From assembly GCF_900187385.1 (NCBI RefSeq), contig NZ_FYEY01000001.1, positions 5,208,001 through 5,272,000 of the forward strand: a DNA stretch of 64,000 bases, in the 5' to 3' direction. This document shows positions 24,927 to 35,693 of the stretch, in pieces (position 1 is the stretch's first letter; each line of letters begins with the position of its first letter). The DNA comes from Streptomyces sp. 2114.4. GTDB lineage: Bacteria > Actinomycetota > Actinomycetes > Streptomycetales > Streptomycetaceae. A program made the translations under genes and the position numbers. The notes beneath the pieces were generated by a model. The model worked only from the letters and a program-made list of their open reading frames with translations, was not told where the DNA came from and did not search any database.

Positions 24927-24961
24927 GCCAGGTCCCGTGCACGGGGTGCGCGGGACCTGGC
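24927..24961 (+). terminator. terminator hairpin after serine protease gene
   Basis: An 11-bp perfect stem (24927-24937 with 24951-24961) with a 13-nt loop lies 26 bp after the stop codon. Confidence 0.75.
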
Positions 24962-25185
24962 GCTGTATTGGGGGGATGGGGAGGGGGAAGGCGTTCCGCT
25001 GAGGGCCGCTGGGCCGGTATTCGCCATTTCACTTCGGGGTGACGGTCATGACGAGTAGCCCAGAACGTGTTCTCTGGGACGTATCTCTGTGGATAAAGTG
25101 CTGAGCGTATGGCGCCTTGGGCGCAGAGCTGTGCCGATCCGCGGTCCCGGGGCCCCCGGCGGCCGTCAGGGAGTGGGGGAGCGAC

Positions 25186-26844
25186 GTGCCGACCGCGATT
25201 GCCGTCACCAGCCCGGACCTCGCGCTGCCCCCGACCGACCGGCAGACCCCGGCCGCCGTCGTCCTGCAGGCTCCACATCTCCAGTCGCTGGACGACGCCC
25301 TGACGGAGACCAGCGCCGTCCTGGAGCACCACGGCCACCTCATCGTGCTGTACTCCTCGGCCTGCCCGCCGGAGCACATCCGCCGGATGCACACCCTGCG
25401 CGCCGTCCTGGAGAGCGACCGGATCGCCATCGTGCCACTGCCCCTGCCGCCGCTGGGCGTGGCGTTACTGGCCCGTCAGCTACGGCAGTTGTCGCTGTGC
25501 GACTTCAGCCCCGGCGTGCTGGCCGGCGCCGCGCGGCTGCTGACCCATTACCTTCACACCGGCGCCCTGCTGGGCAGCGTCAGCGGACTGGACCGCATCG
25601 AGGTCGACCTGCGGTCCCATGTGAAGTCCTGGCTGCCCGGCGCCCACTTCGCGGTGCTGGCGCATCCCGAGCCGCAGCTGCTTCACGTGGACCGGCACAG
25701 TGCCGAGGCCGGGCTGCCCGCGCCCGGGTTCGCCACCCAGCTCACGGTGGCCCGCGGCCAGCTCACCTCCGAGTGGGTGACCGGGACGCTCGCCCCGGCC
25801 TGGCGGGTGCAGGGGGTGTACGAGGCCCGGCTGCCCGCCGAGTCCGCCCGGTGGTGGGGAACCCAGAAGCTGATCGAATTCGCGGCGGCGATACCGGACG
25901 TGTCGGTCCTGCGTCAGCTCGTGGCCTCGGTTCGGCGCGAGGAGTGCGGCTGGTGCGGCCTGGAACTCCTCGGCGATCACTGTGCGTTCTGCGCCGCGCC
26001 GCTGGCACGGGAACGGGCGGCGGGAGGTGGCGGCTCGGGCCAGGGGCCGGCGGCCATAGGCGGCTCGCCACACCGGCCGGGAGGGGGGACGGCGGTCACC
26101 GCGCAGGCCCGGACGGCGGCTTCCTCGGAGGCTTCGGGTCCGGCTGCGGGTTCGGCTGCGGCTTCGGGGTCGGTGTCGGACGCGGGTGCCGCCTCGGCTT
26201 CGGTCGCGGATCCTGCGTCCGCTCCCGACTCCCCATCGGCTTCGACTGCCGGGGCCTTGGCGGCTCCCTCGGACGCCTCGGCCGCTCCAGTCCCGGCTCC
26301 TGCGCCGGCCTCCCCGGGGCCGGGTGAGTCCGCCGCTCCCTCGGAACCGGCGGCCGGTCGGGCTCTTCCGCCGTGGGACGAGCGCGGCCTCTCGCCGGTG
26401 ACACCTCCCGGTGCAGCCGGTGTGCTCGGTGTGCCGGCCGCGGCGGGTGTACGAAGCAGCGGCCGGCCCGGAGAGCCGGGTACGGGGCAGTGGGACGTCC
26501 GCGGGCCGGATCTCACGGCGGGCTCTTCTGAAGGGTCAGGGAACCCGTACGCGTCAGGGAACCCGTACGGGTCCGGGCGCCCGGTGCCGGGCAACCCCTA
26601 CGCGTCCGACGGCGCCCCCGGCCCTCGTGCCCCCGGCCACTGGGACCTGCCCGGTCACCCCGATTTCACCGGCCGCTCCGAACAGCACCACCCGCAGCAC
26701 CCCGGCCACGTGCAGCACTCAGGCCACGCGCAGCACTCAGGCCACGCGCAGCACCCCGGCCACCCGGAGGGTCCCGGGTACCCGGACCCGTCCGGCCGGC
26801 CGGAGTCCCCCGGCACCCCGCGGACGGTGGCCCGAGTGCGCTGA
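25186..26844 (+). CDS. Tad-locus-linked protein with zinc ribbon and His/Pro-rich tail
   Basis: The protein of about 552 residues is of unrecognised function. The N-terminal 250 residues form a soluble alpha/beta region. Then comes a four-cysteine zinc-ribbon-like motif, CGWCGLELLGDHCAFC (about 265-280). The C-terminal half is a disordered Ala/Ser/Pro-rich stretch with GNPYASGNPYGSG repeats and a histidine-rich run of GHAQHS units before the end. No transmembrane segment is evident. The GTG at 25186 is chosen over an in-frame ATG at 25117 because AGTGGGGGA precedes it. It sits 182 bp before cpaB in the same direction, so it is probably part of the Tad locus. A metal-binding scaffold role is a guess. 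Confidence 0.75.
   Translation: MPTAIAVTSPDLALPPTDRQTPAAVVLQAPHLQSLDDALTETSAVLEHHGHLIVLYSSACPPEHIRRMHTLRAVLESDRIAIVPLPLPPLGVALLARQLRQLSLCDFSPGVLAGAARLLTHYLHTGALLGSVSGLDRIEVDLRSHVKSWLPGAHFAVLAHPEPQLLHVDRHSAEAGLPAPGFATQLTVARGQLTSEWVTGTLAPAWRVQGVYEARLPAESARWWGTQKLIEFAAAIPDVSVLRQLVASVRREECGWCGLELLGDHCAFCAAPLARERAAGGGGSGQGPAAIGGSPHRPGGGTAVTAQARTAASSEASGPAAGSAAASGSVSDAGAASASVADPASAPDSPSASTAGALAAPSDASAAPVPAPAPASPGPGESAAPSEPAAGRALPPWDERGLSPVTPPGAAGVLGVPAAAGVRSSGRPGEPGTGQWDVRGPDLTAGSSEGSGNPYASGNPYGSGRPVPGNPYASDGAPGPRAPGHWDLPGHPDFTGRSEQHHPQHPGHVQHSGHAQHSGHAQHPGHPEGPGYPDPSGRPESPGTPRTVARVR
26704..26757 (+). repeat. 18-bp in-frame repeats coding Gly-His-Ala-Gln-His-Ser
   Basis: Three 18-bp units (26704-26721, 26722-26739, 26740-26757) share GGCCACGCGCAGCACTCA. 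A pair of TCAGGGAACCCGTACGSG units occurs earlier, at 26536-26571. Both lie within the disordered tail of the Tad-linked zinc-ribbon protein. Confidence 0.9.
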
Positions 26845-27026
26845 GCCCGCCGGGCCGCCCGTGCCCTACTGCCTCCGGCCGCCCGCGCCCTGCCGTCCGC
26901 TGCCGACCCGTCAGCCCCGCCGGCCGACGGACCGGCAGCCGCCGCCGGCCGCCCCGTCCGCCGCTGACCGCCCGCCCCGTCCCCTCCCGCCCGTCCCCTC
27001 CCCGTCCCGATCGAGGTCCCTCCCCC

Positions 27027-27752
27027 ATGAACTCTCGCCAGCGCCGCGGAGTGATCCTGCTGCTCCTGTCGGTTCTCTGTGCGGTCGGCGCGTTCGTCGG
27101 CGTGCTGTCGGTGATCCAGAACGTCGAGTCCAAGGTCGGTCCCGAAAAGACGGCGTACCGGCTGAAGACGGATGTCGCGGCCTATAAAGCGCTGGATCCT
27201 GGGCAGTTCGAGAAGGTGAAGATGCCCGAGCGGTGGCTGCCGCCCACCGCCGTGACCGATCTGGACCAGGTCAGCGGCCGGATCGCGGTGACGCCGCTGA
27301 AGAAGGGGTCGCTGCTGCAGGACGACATGATCGTCGAGCGGCCCGCGCTGAAGGCCGGACAGCAGGAGATCGCCATCATGATCGACGCGGCCACCGGGGT
27401 GGCGGGCAAGATCAACCCCGGCGCCCGGGTGAACATCTACGCCACCTTCGAGGGCAAGCGCCCCGAGGACAAGCCGGTCTCCAAGGTCATCGTCTCCGGT
27501 GCCCAGGTGATCGACGTCGGCAAGCTGACGCCGCTGGAGGCCAAGGACCCCGGCGACACCACCTCCACCACCACGGGGCGGCAGGCCGGTGACGCCGTCC
27601 CGATCACCTTCGCGCTGAACACCCAGGACGCCCAACGGGTCGCGTACGCCGAGTCCTTCGCCTCGCACGTACGGCTCGCCCTGCTCGCCCCCGGCAGCGA
27701 GGCCACCGTCCCGCCGGGCCAGCGCACCTACACCCTCGACGGCGACAAGTGA
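27027..27752 (+). CDS. cpaB: Flp pilus assembly protein CpaB/RcpC
   Basis: The 241-residue protein has one N-terminal membrane anchor (about residues 8-30: VILLLLSVLCAVGAFVGVLS) and an SAF/RcpC domain with LKTDVAAYKALDPGQF, LKKGSLLQDDMIV and AIMIDAATGVAGKINPGARV. The C-terminal part contains VPITFALNTQDAQRVAYAE. CpaB/RcpC proteins are periplasmic or envelope parts of Tad machines; in a monoderm it would sit on the outer face of the membrane. The ATG at 27027 has GAGGTCC upstream. The stop is 13 bp before the tadZ start. Confidence 0.9.
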   Translation: MNSRQRRGVILLLLSVLCAVGAFVGVLSVIQNVESKVGPEKTAYRLKTDVAAYKALDPGQFEKVKMPERWLPPTAVTDLDQVSGRIAVTPLKKGSLLQDDMIVERPALKAGQQEIAIMIDAATGVAGKINPGARVNIYATFEGKRPEDKPVSKVIVSGAQVIDVGKLTPLEAKDPGDTTSTTTGRQAGDAVPITFALNTQDAQRVAYAESFASHVRLALLAPGSEATVPPGQRTYTLDGDK

Positions 27753-27765
27753 CCCGGAGGCTCAG

Positions 27766-29235
27766 GTGACCATCCGTATCCTCCCGGCAATCGGCGACCC
27801 GGACGCAGCACGTGCGGTGTCCTCGCTGCTCAACCAGCTGCCGGACGCCGAGCCCGTACCCGCCGTCGCCGACTCCGCCGCGCTGCTCCACGCGCTGGCC
27901 GGCGCCGCCGCCCAGGGGGCCGGCGGGTCGTTCGCCGGCGCCCCGCCCGAGGCCGGTCCGCCGTCCGGAGTCGAAGCGCTTCCCGAGGTCGTGCTCGTCC
28001 ATGAGCGGATCGGCCCGACGCCGGCGCTGGAGCTGATCCGCGAGGTGGCGCTGCGCTTCCCCGCCGTCGGCGTCGTACTGATCACCACGGATGCCGGACC
28101 CGCGCTGTTCTCCGCGGCGATGGACGCCGGGGCTCGCGGCATCGTCGGACTGCCGCTCGGTTACGACGAGTTGGCCGCCCGGGTGCAGGCCGCCGCCCAG
28201 TGGTCGGCGGGGGTACGGGTGCACCTGGGGGGCAGCCAGGAGGCAGTCCCCGGGCCGGCCGGCACCCTGGTGACCGTGACCGGCGCCAAGGGCGGGGTCG
28301 GCACCACCGTCACCGCCGTGCAGCTGGCGCTGGCCGCACGGGCCGCCGGCCGGAGCGTCGCGCTGGTGGACCTGGATCTGCAGTCCGGCGATGTCGCCTC
28401 CTACCTGGACGTCCAGTTCCGCCGCTCGATCGTCGATCTGGCGGGCATCGCGGACATCTCCGTACGGGTGCTCCAGGACGCGGTGCACGACCACCACACG
28501 GGCCTGGGGCTGCTGCTGGCGCCCGAGGAGGGCGAGCGCGGTGAGGAGGTCGACGACCGGGCGGCCCGCCAGATCATCGGTGCGCTGCGCACCCGCTACG
28601 AAGTGGTGCTGGTCGACTGCGGCTCCCAGATGCAGTCCGCCAACGCGGCGGCCGTCGAACTCGCCGATGTGGCCCTGCTGGTGACCACCCCGGACGTGGT
28701 GGCCGTACGGGCCGCCAAGCGGCAGGTGCGGCTGTGGGACCGGCTGCAGATCCGTCAGGCGGAGGACACCACGACCGTGGTCAACCGCCTCACCCGTAAC
28801 ACCGAGATCCAGCCGCCGCTGGTCGCCAAGGCCACCGGCACCCAGGTCGCCAGGACCCATGTGCCGGCCGCCTTCAAGGAGCTGCAGCCCTGTGTCGACG
28901 CGGGCCGGATGCAGGACCTCGACGGGCGGTCGACGGTCCGGCAGGCGCTGTGGGCGCTGGCGGGCGAGCTCGGCCTGGTCGAGTCACCGGCCGTGCGGCG
29001 GGAGGGCCGGGGCAGCCACCGGGCGCGCCCGACGCTGACGGGGCGCCGGCGCAAGGCCATAACGCCGGGGGCGGCTCCCGGTTCCGGGACGGGTCAGGGT
29101 CCGGCACCGGGGCTGGCCTCCGGGTCAGGGTCGGGGTCGGGGCCCGGTATCCGCTTCGGCGCGCGGCGGGGCTCAGCGGCGGCGGCCGGCGGCTCGGGTC
29201 CGTTCGATCCGGCCGGTCCCTACGAGGAGGGCTGA
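27766..29235 (+). CDS. TadZ/CpaE-type pilus-localisation ATPase
   Basis: The 489-residue protein has an atypical receiver-like N-terminal domain (1-150) and a ParA/MinD-type ATPase domain with deviant Walker A TGAKGGVGTT (about 172-181). It also has VDLDLQSGDVASYL and a VVLVDCGSQMQS Walker B-like strand, with a low-complexity Gly/Ser-rich C-terminal tail from about 410. TadZ/CpaE proteins place the Tad machine in the cell. The GTG start follows GGAGGCTCAG. The stop is 3 bp before the first tadE-like gene, so the genes are probably co-translated. Confidence 0.9.
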   Translation: MTIRILPAIGDPDAARAVSSLLNQLPDAEPVPAVADSAALLHALAGAAAQGAGGSFAGAPPEAGPPSGVEALPEVVLVHERIGPTPALELIREVALRFPAVGVVLITTDAGPALFSAAMDAGARGIVGLPLGYDELAARVQAAAQWSAGVRVHLGGSQEAVPGPAGTLVTVTGAKGGVGTTVTAVQLALAARAAGRSVALVDLDLQSGDVASYLDVQFRRSIVDLAGIADISVRVLQDAVHDHHTGLGLLLAPEEGERGEEVDDRAARQIIGALRTRYEVVLVDCGSQMQSANAAAVELADVALLVTTPDVVAVRAAKRQVRLWDRLQIRQAEDTTTVVNRLTRNTEIQPPLVAKATGTQVARTHVPAAFKELQPCVDAGRMQDLDGRSTVRQALWALAGELGLVESPAVRREGRGSHRARPTLTGRRRKAITPGAAPGSGTGQGPAPGLASGSGSGSGPGIRFGARRGSAAAAGGSGPFDPAGPYEEG

Positions 29236-29238
29236 GCG

Positions 29239-29622
29239 GTGCGACGCCCGCTGGGCGGCAACGACCGGGGGCAGGTCGCCGTGGAGTTCCTGGGGATGCT
29301 CCCGCTGATCCTGCTGGTCCTCGCGCTGCTGTGGCAGCTGGTGCTGGTCGGCTACGCGTTCTCGCTCGCCGCCCACTCCGCCGACCGGGGCGCGCGGGCC
29401 GGTACGGCGACGGAAGGCGGCGGCGCCGGCGCGTGCCAGGCCGCAGCCGAGAAGGAACTGCCCAGTTCCTGGCGGGGCGGTGCCGGCATCTCCTGCCACC
29501 CCGAAGCGGGCGTGTGGAAGGCGACGGTCCAGATCAGGGTCCCGGTGCTCTTCCCCGGCACGGGCAGCTTCCCGTGGCCGGCGAAGGGCTCGGCCGGCGC
29601 CGCGAAGGAGGACCCCCGATGA
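29239..29622 (+). CDS. TadE-like pseudopilin 1
   Basis: The 127-residue protein begins with a short basic leader, then NDRGQVAVEFLGMLPLILLV and one hydrophobic helix (about 14-38). Gly followed five residues later by Glu (G-QVAVE) is the prepilin-peptidase cleavage pattern of TadE/Flp proteins. Two cysteines (Cys at about 55 and 78) may pair outside. The GTG start is 3 bp after the tadZ stop, and the stop overlaps the next start (ATGA at 29619). Confidence 0.88.
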   Translation: MRRPLGGNDRGQVAVEFLGMLPLILLVLALLWQLVLVGYAFSLAAHSADRGARAGTATEGGGAGACQAAAEKELPSSWRGGAGISCHPEAGVWKATVQIRVPVLFPGTGSFPWPAKGSAGAAKEDPR

Positions 29623-30175
29623 GCGCCGTACGTCCGCCCGCCCGGCTCCGGCAGCCTGCCCGGCTCGGTCTCCCGGCCTCGCTCCCCCTGCCCCGGAAGC
29701 CCGCCCGGATCCCGCTGCGCCCCCGGCTCCGCCCGCCCGCCCGGCTCCGCGGCCACGGCCGCGACCGGGGCACGGTGTCCATCGAATTCCTCGGCTTCCT
29801 GCCGGTCCTGCTGGTCATCGGGCTGGCGGTGGTCCAGCTCGGCCTCGCCGCATTCGCCGTCCAGCAGGCCGGTACGGGAGCGCGCGCCGCGGCCCGTACC
29901 GCCTCGATGGACGACGCCGACCATCCGCCCGCCCCGGAGGCCGCCGGCCGGGCCGCGATGAGCGACTGGGTCAAGGCCGGCATCACCGTGGGCGGCGACG
30001 GCGGCGGTTCGGTCCGTGCGACGGTGCAGGTCACCATCCCCTCGATCATCCCCGGCGTGGACAATTTCGGCACCGCCTCCCGCAGTGCCACCATGCCCCG
30101 CCCGCAGGAACCCGGCGCCCTGGGACTCGCGCCCGCCGTGGACACCGTGGACACCTACGAAGGAGCACCCCCGCG

Positions 30176-30179
<4 letters not shown>
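29619..30179 (+). CDS. TadE-like pseudopilin 2 with long basic leader
   Basis: The 186-residue second TadE-like protein has a leader of about 50 residues, rich in Arg, Pro and Leu and repeating RxPARL/PARIPLRPRL. This precedes the cleavage-type motif DRGTVSIEFLGFLPVLLVIG. One hydrophobic helix follows, then an extracellular domain of about 110 residues. The leader is much longer than the usual 10-20 residues. The ATG overlaps the previous stop (ATGA). Its own stop overlaps the tadA start at 30176 in the same way, so translational coupling is very likely. Confidence 0.88.
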
Positions 30180-31512
<1,333 letters not shown>

Positions 31513-31516
<4 letters not shown>

Positions 31517-32460
31517 CCGGCGGGAACCCCCTCGCCCTGCTCGCCCTCGGGTCCGCCCTGCTGTGCGGGGTGCTCGCGATCGCCGGCGTACGGACCTATG
31601 CTGCCGGGCACGCCCAGCGGCAGGCCGTCGTCGACCGCCTCGACGACGAGCGCAGGCTGCCGGCCGACGGACGCCGGCGCCGCTTCCCGTCCGTCGACCG
31701 TGCCCTGCGCGGCACCCGCTTCGGCCGTCGCCTCGAACTGCGGCTGGCCGCCACCGGCCTGGATGTCACCCCCGGCGAATTCTTCGTCTACATGCTCGGC
31801 GCGGTGCTCGCGCTGTGGCTGGTCGCGCAGGCCGCCCTCGCCCCGTTCTTCGGCCCGATCGCCGCGCTGGTCGCCGTCTGGGCGGCGTTCGCCTTCCTCA
31901 ACTGGCAGCGCCAGAAGCGCATCGAGAAGTTCATCAACCAGCTGCCCGAGCTCTCCCGGATCCTGGCCAACGCCACCCAGGCCGGGCTGGCGTTGCGGAC
32001 GGCGCTGGGCATGGCGGCCGAGGAGCTGGAGGCGCCGGCCGGTGAGGAGCTGGCCAAGGTCTCCGACAAGCTCTCCGTCGGCCACTCCATCGACGAGGCG
32101 CTGGGCGAGCTGGCCGAACGCCTCCCCTCCCGCGAACTCGTCGTCCTGGTGACCACCCTGGTGCTCTCCAACCGCGCCGGCGGCACCGTCGTCGGCTCGC
32201 TGCGCAACCTCACCACGACCCTGGAGGAGCGCAAGGAGACCCGCCGCGAGGTCCGCACCCAGCTCTCCCAGGTCGTCGTCACCGCCTATGTCGTCCCGCT
32301 GCTCGGCATCGGCACCCTGCTGCTGATGAACCGGATCGCCCCGGGCGCCATCGACCGGATGACCTCCTCCTTCCTCGGCCAGCTCGCGGTCGTGGCGGCC
32401 TTCGTCCTCTACGGGCTCGGGTTCTTCTTCATCCGCCGGCTGTCCAAGATCGACGTCTAG
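31513..32460 (+). CDS. tadB: TadB-like type II secretion F-domain membrane protein
   Basis: The 315-residue inner-membrane platform protein has an N-terminal membrane segment and a second hydrophobic pair (about 90-130). A T2SSF cytosolic domain (INQLPELSRILANATQAGLA and LRNLTTTLEERKETRREVRT) is followed by a C-terminal helix pair. It would form the platform on which TadA acts, with TadC as partner. Its start overlaps the tadA stop. The gap to tadC is 86 bp and is filled by a short tandem repeat. Confidence 0.93.
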
Positions 32461-32505
32461 CCACCGACACCGACACCGACACCGCCACCGACACCGCCAC
32501 CGGTA
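32461..32505 (+). repeat. CACCGA/CACCGC hexamer repeats between tadB and tadC
   Basis: About seven near-perfect 6-bp units of CACCGA or CACCGC follow directly on the tadB stop codon. They interrupt the otherwise coupled spacing of the Tad genes. tadC has its own AGGGGA sequence before the ATG at 32547. Confidence 0.85.
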
Positions 32506-32546
32506 TCGATACCGGCATCCGCATCGGTCTCCCCAGGGGAACAGGA

Positions 32547-33440
32547 ATGGGAATCGGAATTCTGCTGTCCGCGGCCTTCGCCCTCTCGGTCGTCGGCATC
32601 TGCTGCGGTATCGCGCTCTACCGCCGGGAGGCCCGGCTGCCGCCCGACCTGGCGCTGTCGCTGGAGGTCGGCGCGACCCGCACCACGGTGGTCGGTTCGG
32701 CCGTGGACCGCACCGGCATGCGCTACGCCCCGCTGGTGCTGCGGCTGATGGGCGACAAGCGCACCGCCCGGGTCCGCCGGCGGATCGATCTGGCCGGCAA
32801 CCCCGGCGGGCTGACCGTCGACCGGTACGCCGCCCGGCGTGCCGTCTACGGGGCCCTCGGCTTCTTCGGCGCGCTGGTGATGTTCCTGCGCGGTCAGCCG
32901 CTGCTCGGCGTCCTGATGGTGCTCTTCGGTCTCTTCTGGACCGAGGTCGGCATCTGGGCCGCGATCCGCCAGCGCAGGGACACCATCGAACGCACCCTTC
33001 CGGACTTTCTGGACGTGCTGGCGGTCGTGGTCAGCGCCGGATTGAGCTTCCGTCAGGCGCTGGACCGGGTCGCCGAGAAGTACGAGGGGCCATGGGCCGA
33101 TGAACTGCGCATCACGCTGCGGCAGATGGACATGGGCGTCAGCCGCCGCGCGGCTTTCGAGGAGCTACGCAAACGCAACGACTCCGAACAGGTCGCCCAG
33201 TTCGTCACCGCCCTCCAGCAGGGCGAGGAGCTCGGCTCGCCGATCGTCGAGACGCTGATCCAGATCGCCAACGACATGCGCCGCACCGACGCCCAGAACG
33301 CCCGGCGCCGCGCCGCCCGCGCGGTCCCCAAGGCCACCATGGTCGTCACCACTTTTATGGTTCCGGCCACGATGATCCTGCTCATCGCCGGGTTCTTCCT
33401 GGGCTCGGGGACCAGCTTCGGCTCGCTGATGGGGGAGTGA
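32547..33440 (+). CDS. tadC: TadC-like type II secretion F-domain membrane protein
   Basis: The 297-residue second platform protein has an N-terminal membrane segment, two helices (about 100-140), a T2SSF domain (TLPDFLDVLAVVVSAGLSFR onward, with ALQQGEELGSPIVETLIQIA) and a C-terminal membrane helix. It pairs with TadB in Tad machines. It ends the first half of the Tad locus, and the next reliable gene, the pilin, lies 638 bp downstream. Confidence 0.93.
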   Translation: MGIGILLSAAFALSVVGICCGIALYRREARLPPDLALSLEVGATRTTVVGSAVDRTGMRYAPLVLRLMGDKRTARVRRRIDLAGNPGGLTVDRYAARRAVYGALGFFGALVMFLRGQPLLGVLMVLFGLFWTEVGIWAAIRQRRDTIERTLPDFLDVLAVVVSAGLSFRQALDRVAEKYEGPWADELRITLRQMDMGVSRRAAFEELRKRNDSEQVAQFVTALQQGEELGSPIVETLIQIANDMRRTDAQNARRRAARAVPKATMVVTTFMVPATMILLIAGFFLGSGTSFGSLMGE

Positions 33441-34078
33441 ATCGTGCCACAGCTCCCGGCCGCGGCCCGGCCCGAGGACACCGGGCGGCGCCGGTCCGAA
33501 CTCGGCTCGCCCCCGCCGGCTCGCCCCCGCGCGGCCCCCTCCGCCCTCCGTAACGTCCCCTGTGCCGGCGCTGTCCACGACGGTCATGACGTCGGTCCGT
33601 CCTTGCGGGTGCACATCTTCGGACGGGCGGCCCCCGGGTCGGTCGCTGTGCCGGCCGCCCGGCGGGCCGCTGCTCCGCCCGCCGTCGGCCGCGGCGTCCC
33701 GCATCCGGCCGGATGGGTGCCCTTCACCGTCCGCTTCTCGTCAACTCCTTCGCACGAGCAACGAGTTGTGTCACAGTGGGTGGGCGGACGGTTTTGTTCG
33801 CGCTACGGCGCGGAGGGGTCGCCCGGTTCACATGGGCAGGGGAACGGGGCATGGTGCCGGAGGGGGAGCGGGGGTGGGTGAGGTGCGACTGAGTGGCCGA
33901 AATGCGCCGTTGTGCCCGTCATCTGTGATCCCAAATGAGGATTGGGCACGGATTCCCTGTTCCGGGCACGCTGTTCCGGCGTACTTTTCTCGTGTCGCGA
34001 GCGCGGTCAGCCGCGCCGGCACCACGGGGACTGACCAGCCGGACCAGAGCGGTACGGCCGCCCATGGAGGGGAAGACG
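33441..34078. other. 638-bp region between tadC and the pilin gene
   Basis: No gene can be supported with confidence. A GTG-started frame (33444-33881, 145 codons) begins 3 bp after the tadC stop behind GGGGGAG. Its product is Pro/Arg/Ala-rich with no recognisable domain, so it may be a remnant or chance. The 3' half is less GC-rich than its surroundings and probably contains the pilin promoter. No clear -35/-10 pair was found. Confidence 0.6.
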
Positions 34079-34243
34079 ATGGCGAAGCGTATTTTGGGGA
34101 ACGACCGGGGACAGACCTCGATCGAGTACCTCGGCATCATCGCGGTGGTCGTGGCGATCGTCCTGGTCCTGTCGACCACGGACTTCGGCAGCCAGATCGC
34201 GAACGCCATCGCCAACAAGATCTCCGACGTCGTCGGCATTTAG
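34079..34243 (+). CDS. flp: Flp family type IVb pilin
   Basis: The 54-residue major pilin has a short basic leader (MAKRILGNDRG), the cleavage-type junction G-QTSIEYLG with Glu at +5 and Tyr at +6, a hydrophobic helix and a short C-terminus. Its size and motif match Flp/TadE pilins. The ATG at 34079 has GGAGGGG 5 nt upstream; an in-frame ATG at 34064 is less well placed. It is followed 24 bp later by the TadG-like gene. Confidence 0.93.
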   Translation: MAKRILGNDRGQTSIEYLGIIAVVVAIVLVLSTTDFGSQIANAIANKISDVVGI

Positions 34244-34266
34244 GCCCAGTCGCCACCGCCACCGTC

Positions 34267-35001
34267 GTGCCGGCCACCATCCCGCCCCGCCGGCGCGACG
34301 CCGGGCAGGCCTTCCCGCTCTACATCGTTGCGGTCGCCGGCCTGCTCTTTCTCGCGCTCGCTTTCTTCGCCGTCGGGCAGGCCGCGGCCACCCGCAACGG
34401 TGCCCAGACCGCTGCCGACGCGGCCGCGCTCGCCGCCGGCCAGCAGTACCGCGATCTGCTGACCAAGACCCTCCTCGACGGCCTTCACGACGGGAGCTAC
34501 GAGAGCAACCGGGCCGTGTGGAAAGACCTGCTGAACGGGCGCGGCGTCCCGTCCGACGCGGCCTGCGAGCGCGCGGGCTGGTTCGCCGGGCGCAACGGCG
34601 CCGACCTCTTCGGTTCCGGGGGCCGCGGCTGCATTTCGGACTCCTGGCCCACCTCCTTCGCCGTCGCGGTCAAAACCCGGAAACCCGTGGGCAATTCCGT
34701 CATCCCGATGACCAAGACCGCCCACGGAAAAGCCGAGGCGAAGTCCGTCGTCGAGCCCCGCTGCACCCTCGATCCCCCTACGGATGGCACGGGCGCCACA
34801 GGAGGCACGGGTGGATCCGACGGCCGGAGCGACGAGGGCGGCAAGGGCGACAAGGACGGCAAGGGCGACAAGGACAGGGACGCCCCCAAGGCCGCGCCCC
34901 TGGAGATCACCTGCGACGGGAAGCGCTGGACGCTCGACCCCGACGACCTCCGGCATCTCCCGGAAGCCTCCGACCTCTTCTCCGTACGCCTCGCGCATTG
35001 A
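34267..35001 (+). CDS. TadG-like (TadE/G) pilus assembly protein
   Basis: The protein of about 244 residues has an N-terminal RRRDAGQAFPLYIVAVAGLL segment and a single hydrophobic helix typical of Tad pseudopilins/TadG. TRNGAQTAADAAALAAGQQY follows, the signature that is common after the helix in TadG-type proteins. Cysteines and a charged GDKDGKGDKD repeat lie in the C-terminal part. Unlike the other three prepilin-like proteins it lacks Glu at +5 after the Gly. A GTG at 34267 is the best available start, but its Shine-Dalgarno sequence is weak, so the start is uncertain. Confidence 0.8.
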   Translation: MPATIPPRRRDAGQAFPLYIVAVAGLLFLALAFFAVGQAAATRNGAQTAADAAALAAGQQYRDLLTKTLLDGLHDGSYESNRAVWKDLLNGRGVPSDAACERAGWFAGRNGADLFGSGGRGCISDSWPTSFAVAVKTRKPVGNSVIPMTKTAHGKAEAKSVVEPRCTLDPPTDGTGATGGTGGSDGRSDEGGKGDKDGKGDKDRDAPKAAPLEITCDGKRWTLDPDDLRHLPEASDLFSVRLAH

Positions 35002-35098
35002 CCGGCCACCCCCGTACCCCGACCCGCACCTGATCCGCCCCGACCCGCACTCCGGCACCTCCGAGACGACCAGACGACGATCAAAGGAATCGCATCCC

Positions 35099-35683
35099 AT
35101 GAGCATTCGGCGCACCGCGAAGGCCGCCAGAGGAGCGGTCGCCATGGCGAGCGCTGTCGGCCTGGCTCTCGTCGTGGCCGGCTGTGGTGGTGGCGACGGC
35201 GGTACGAAGGGGACGGACGGCGACAAGCCCCCGGCCCGCAGCACCGCCCCCAAGGACAGTGGCCCCGGCAGCCCGGCGGCCGACTCCGACAAAGTGATCG
35301 GTGAGATGAAGGGGCCGGACGGCGTGGTGGTCACCCTGCACTCCGTCGTCCGTGACTCCGGCGGCTTCGTCACCGTCAACGGCACGGTGTCCAATCACGG
35401 CAACCGCGCCTTCAACGCGATCGACTGGCGTTCCAACGAGACCGAGCTGCGGTCCCGTTCCTCGATCTCCGGAGCCACCCTCGTCGACAAGGCGGGCAAG
35501 AAACGGTATTTGGTGCTGCGGGACACCAATGGTGAATGCCTGTGCACGACCGGCCTCAGCGGTCTGATGCCGGGGGACAGTCGCCCGATCTTCGCGCAGT
35601 TCCCGGCGCCGCCGGCCAAGGTGACCCAGGTCGACTTCCAACTGCCGACCATGCCCCCCGCCAGCGTGCAGATCACGGACTGA
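35099..35683 (+). CDS. putative lipoprotein
   Basis: The 194-residue protein has a lipoprotein signal: MSIRRTAKAARGAVAMASAV then LALVVAGC, where the cysteine is about residue 33. The mature part begins with a disordered Gly/Asp/Pro-rich linker. It then shows an immunoglobulin-like beta-sandwich pattern (VVTLHSVVRDSGGFVTVNG, VDFQLPTMPPASVQI) resembling DUF4352-type extracellular domains. AAAGGA lies 9 nt upstream of the ATG. Its place between the TadG-like and OmpA genes suggests a cell-surface anchor for the pilus machine (inference). Confidence 0.85.
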   Translation: MSIRRTAKAARGAVAMASAVGLALVVAGCGGGDGGTKGTDGDKPPARSTAPKDSGPGSPAADSDKVIGEMKGPDGVVVTLHSVVRDSGGFVTVNGTVSNHGNRAFNAIDWRSNETELRSRSSISGATLVDKAGKKRYLVLRDTNGECLCTTGLSGLMPGDSRPIFAQFPAPPAKVTQVDFQLPTMPPASVQITD

Positions 35684-35693
35684 GCCGGCGCCG

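Noticed and set aside
33444..33881. Frame directly after tadC
   Set aside because: It begins in coupled fashion behind GGGGGAG but the product has no domain, unusual composition and no homologue that I recognise. Kept as a finding about the gap, not as a gene.
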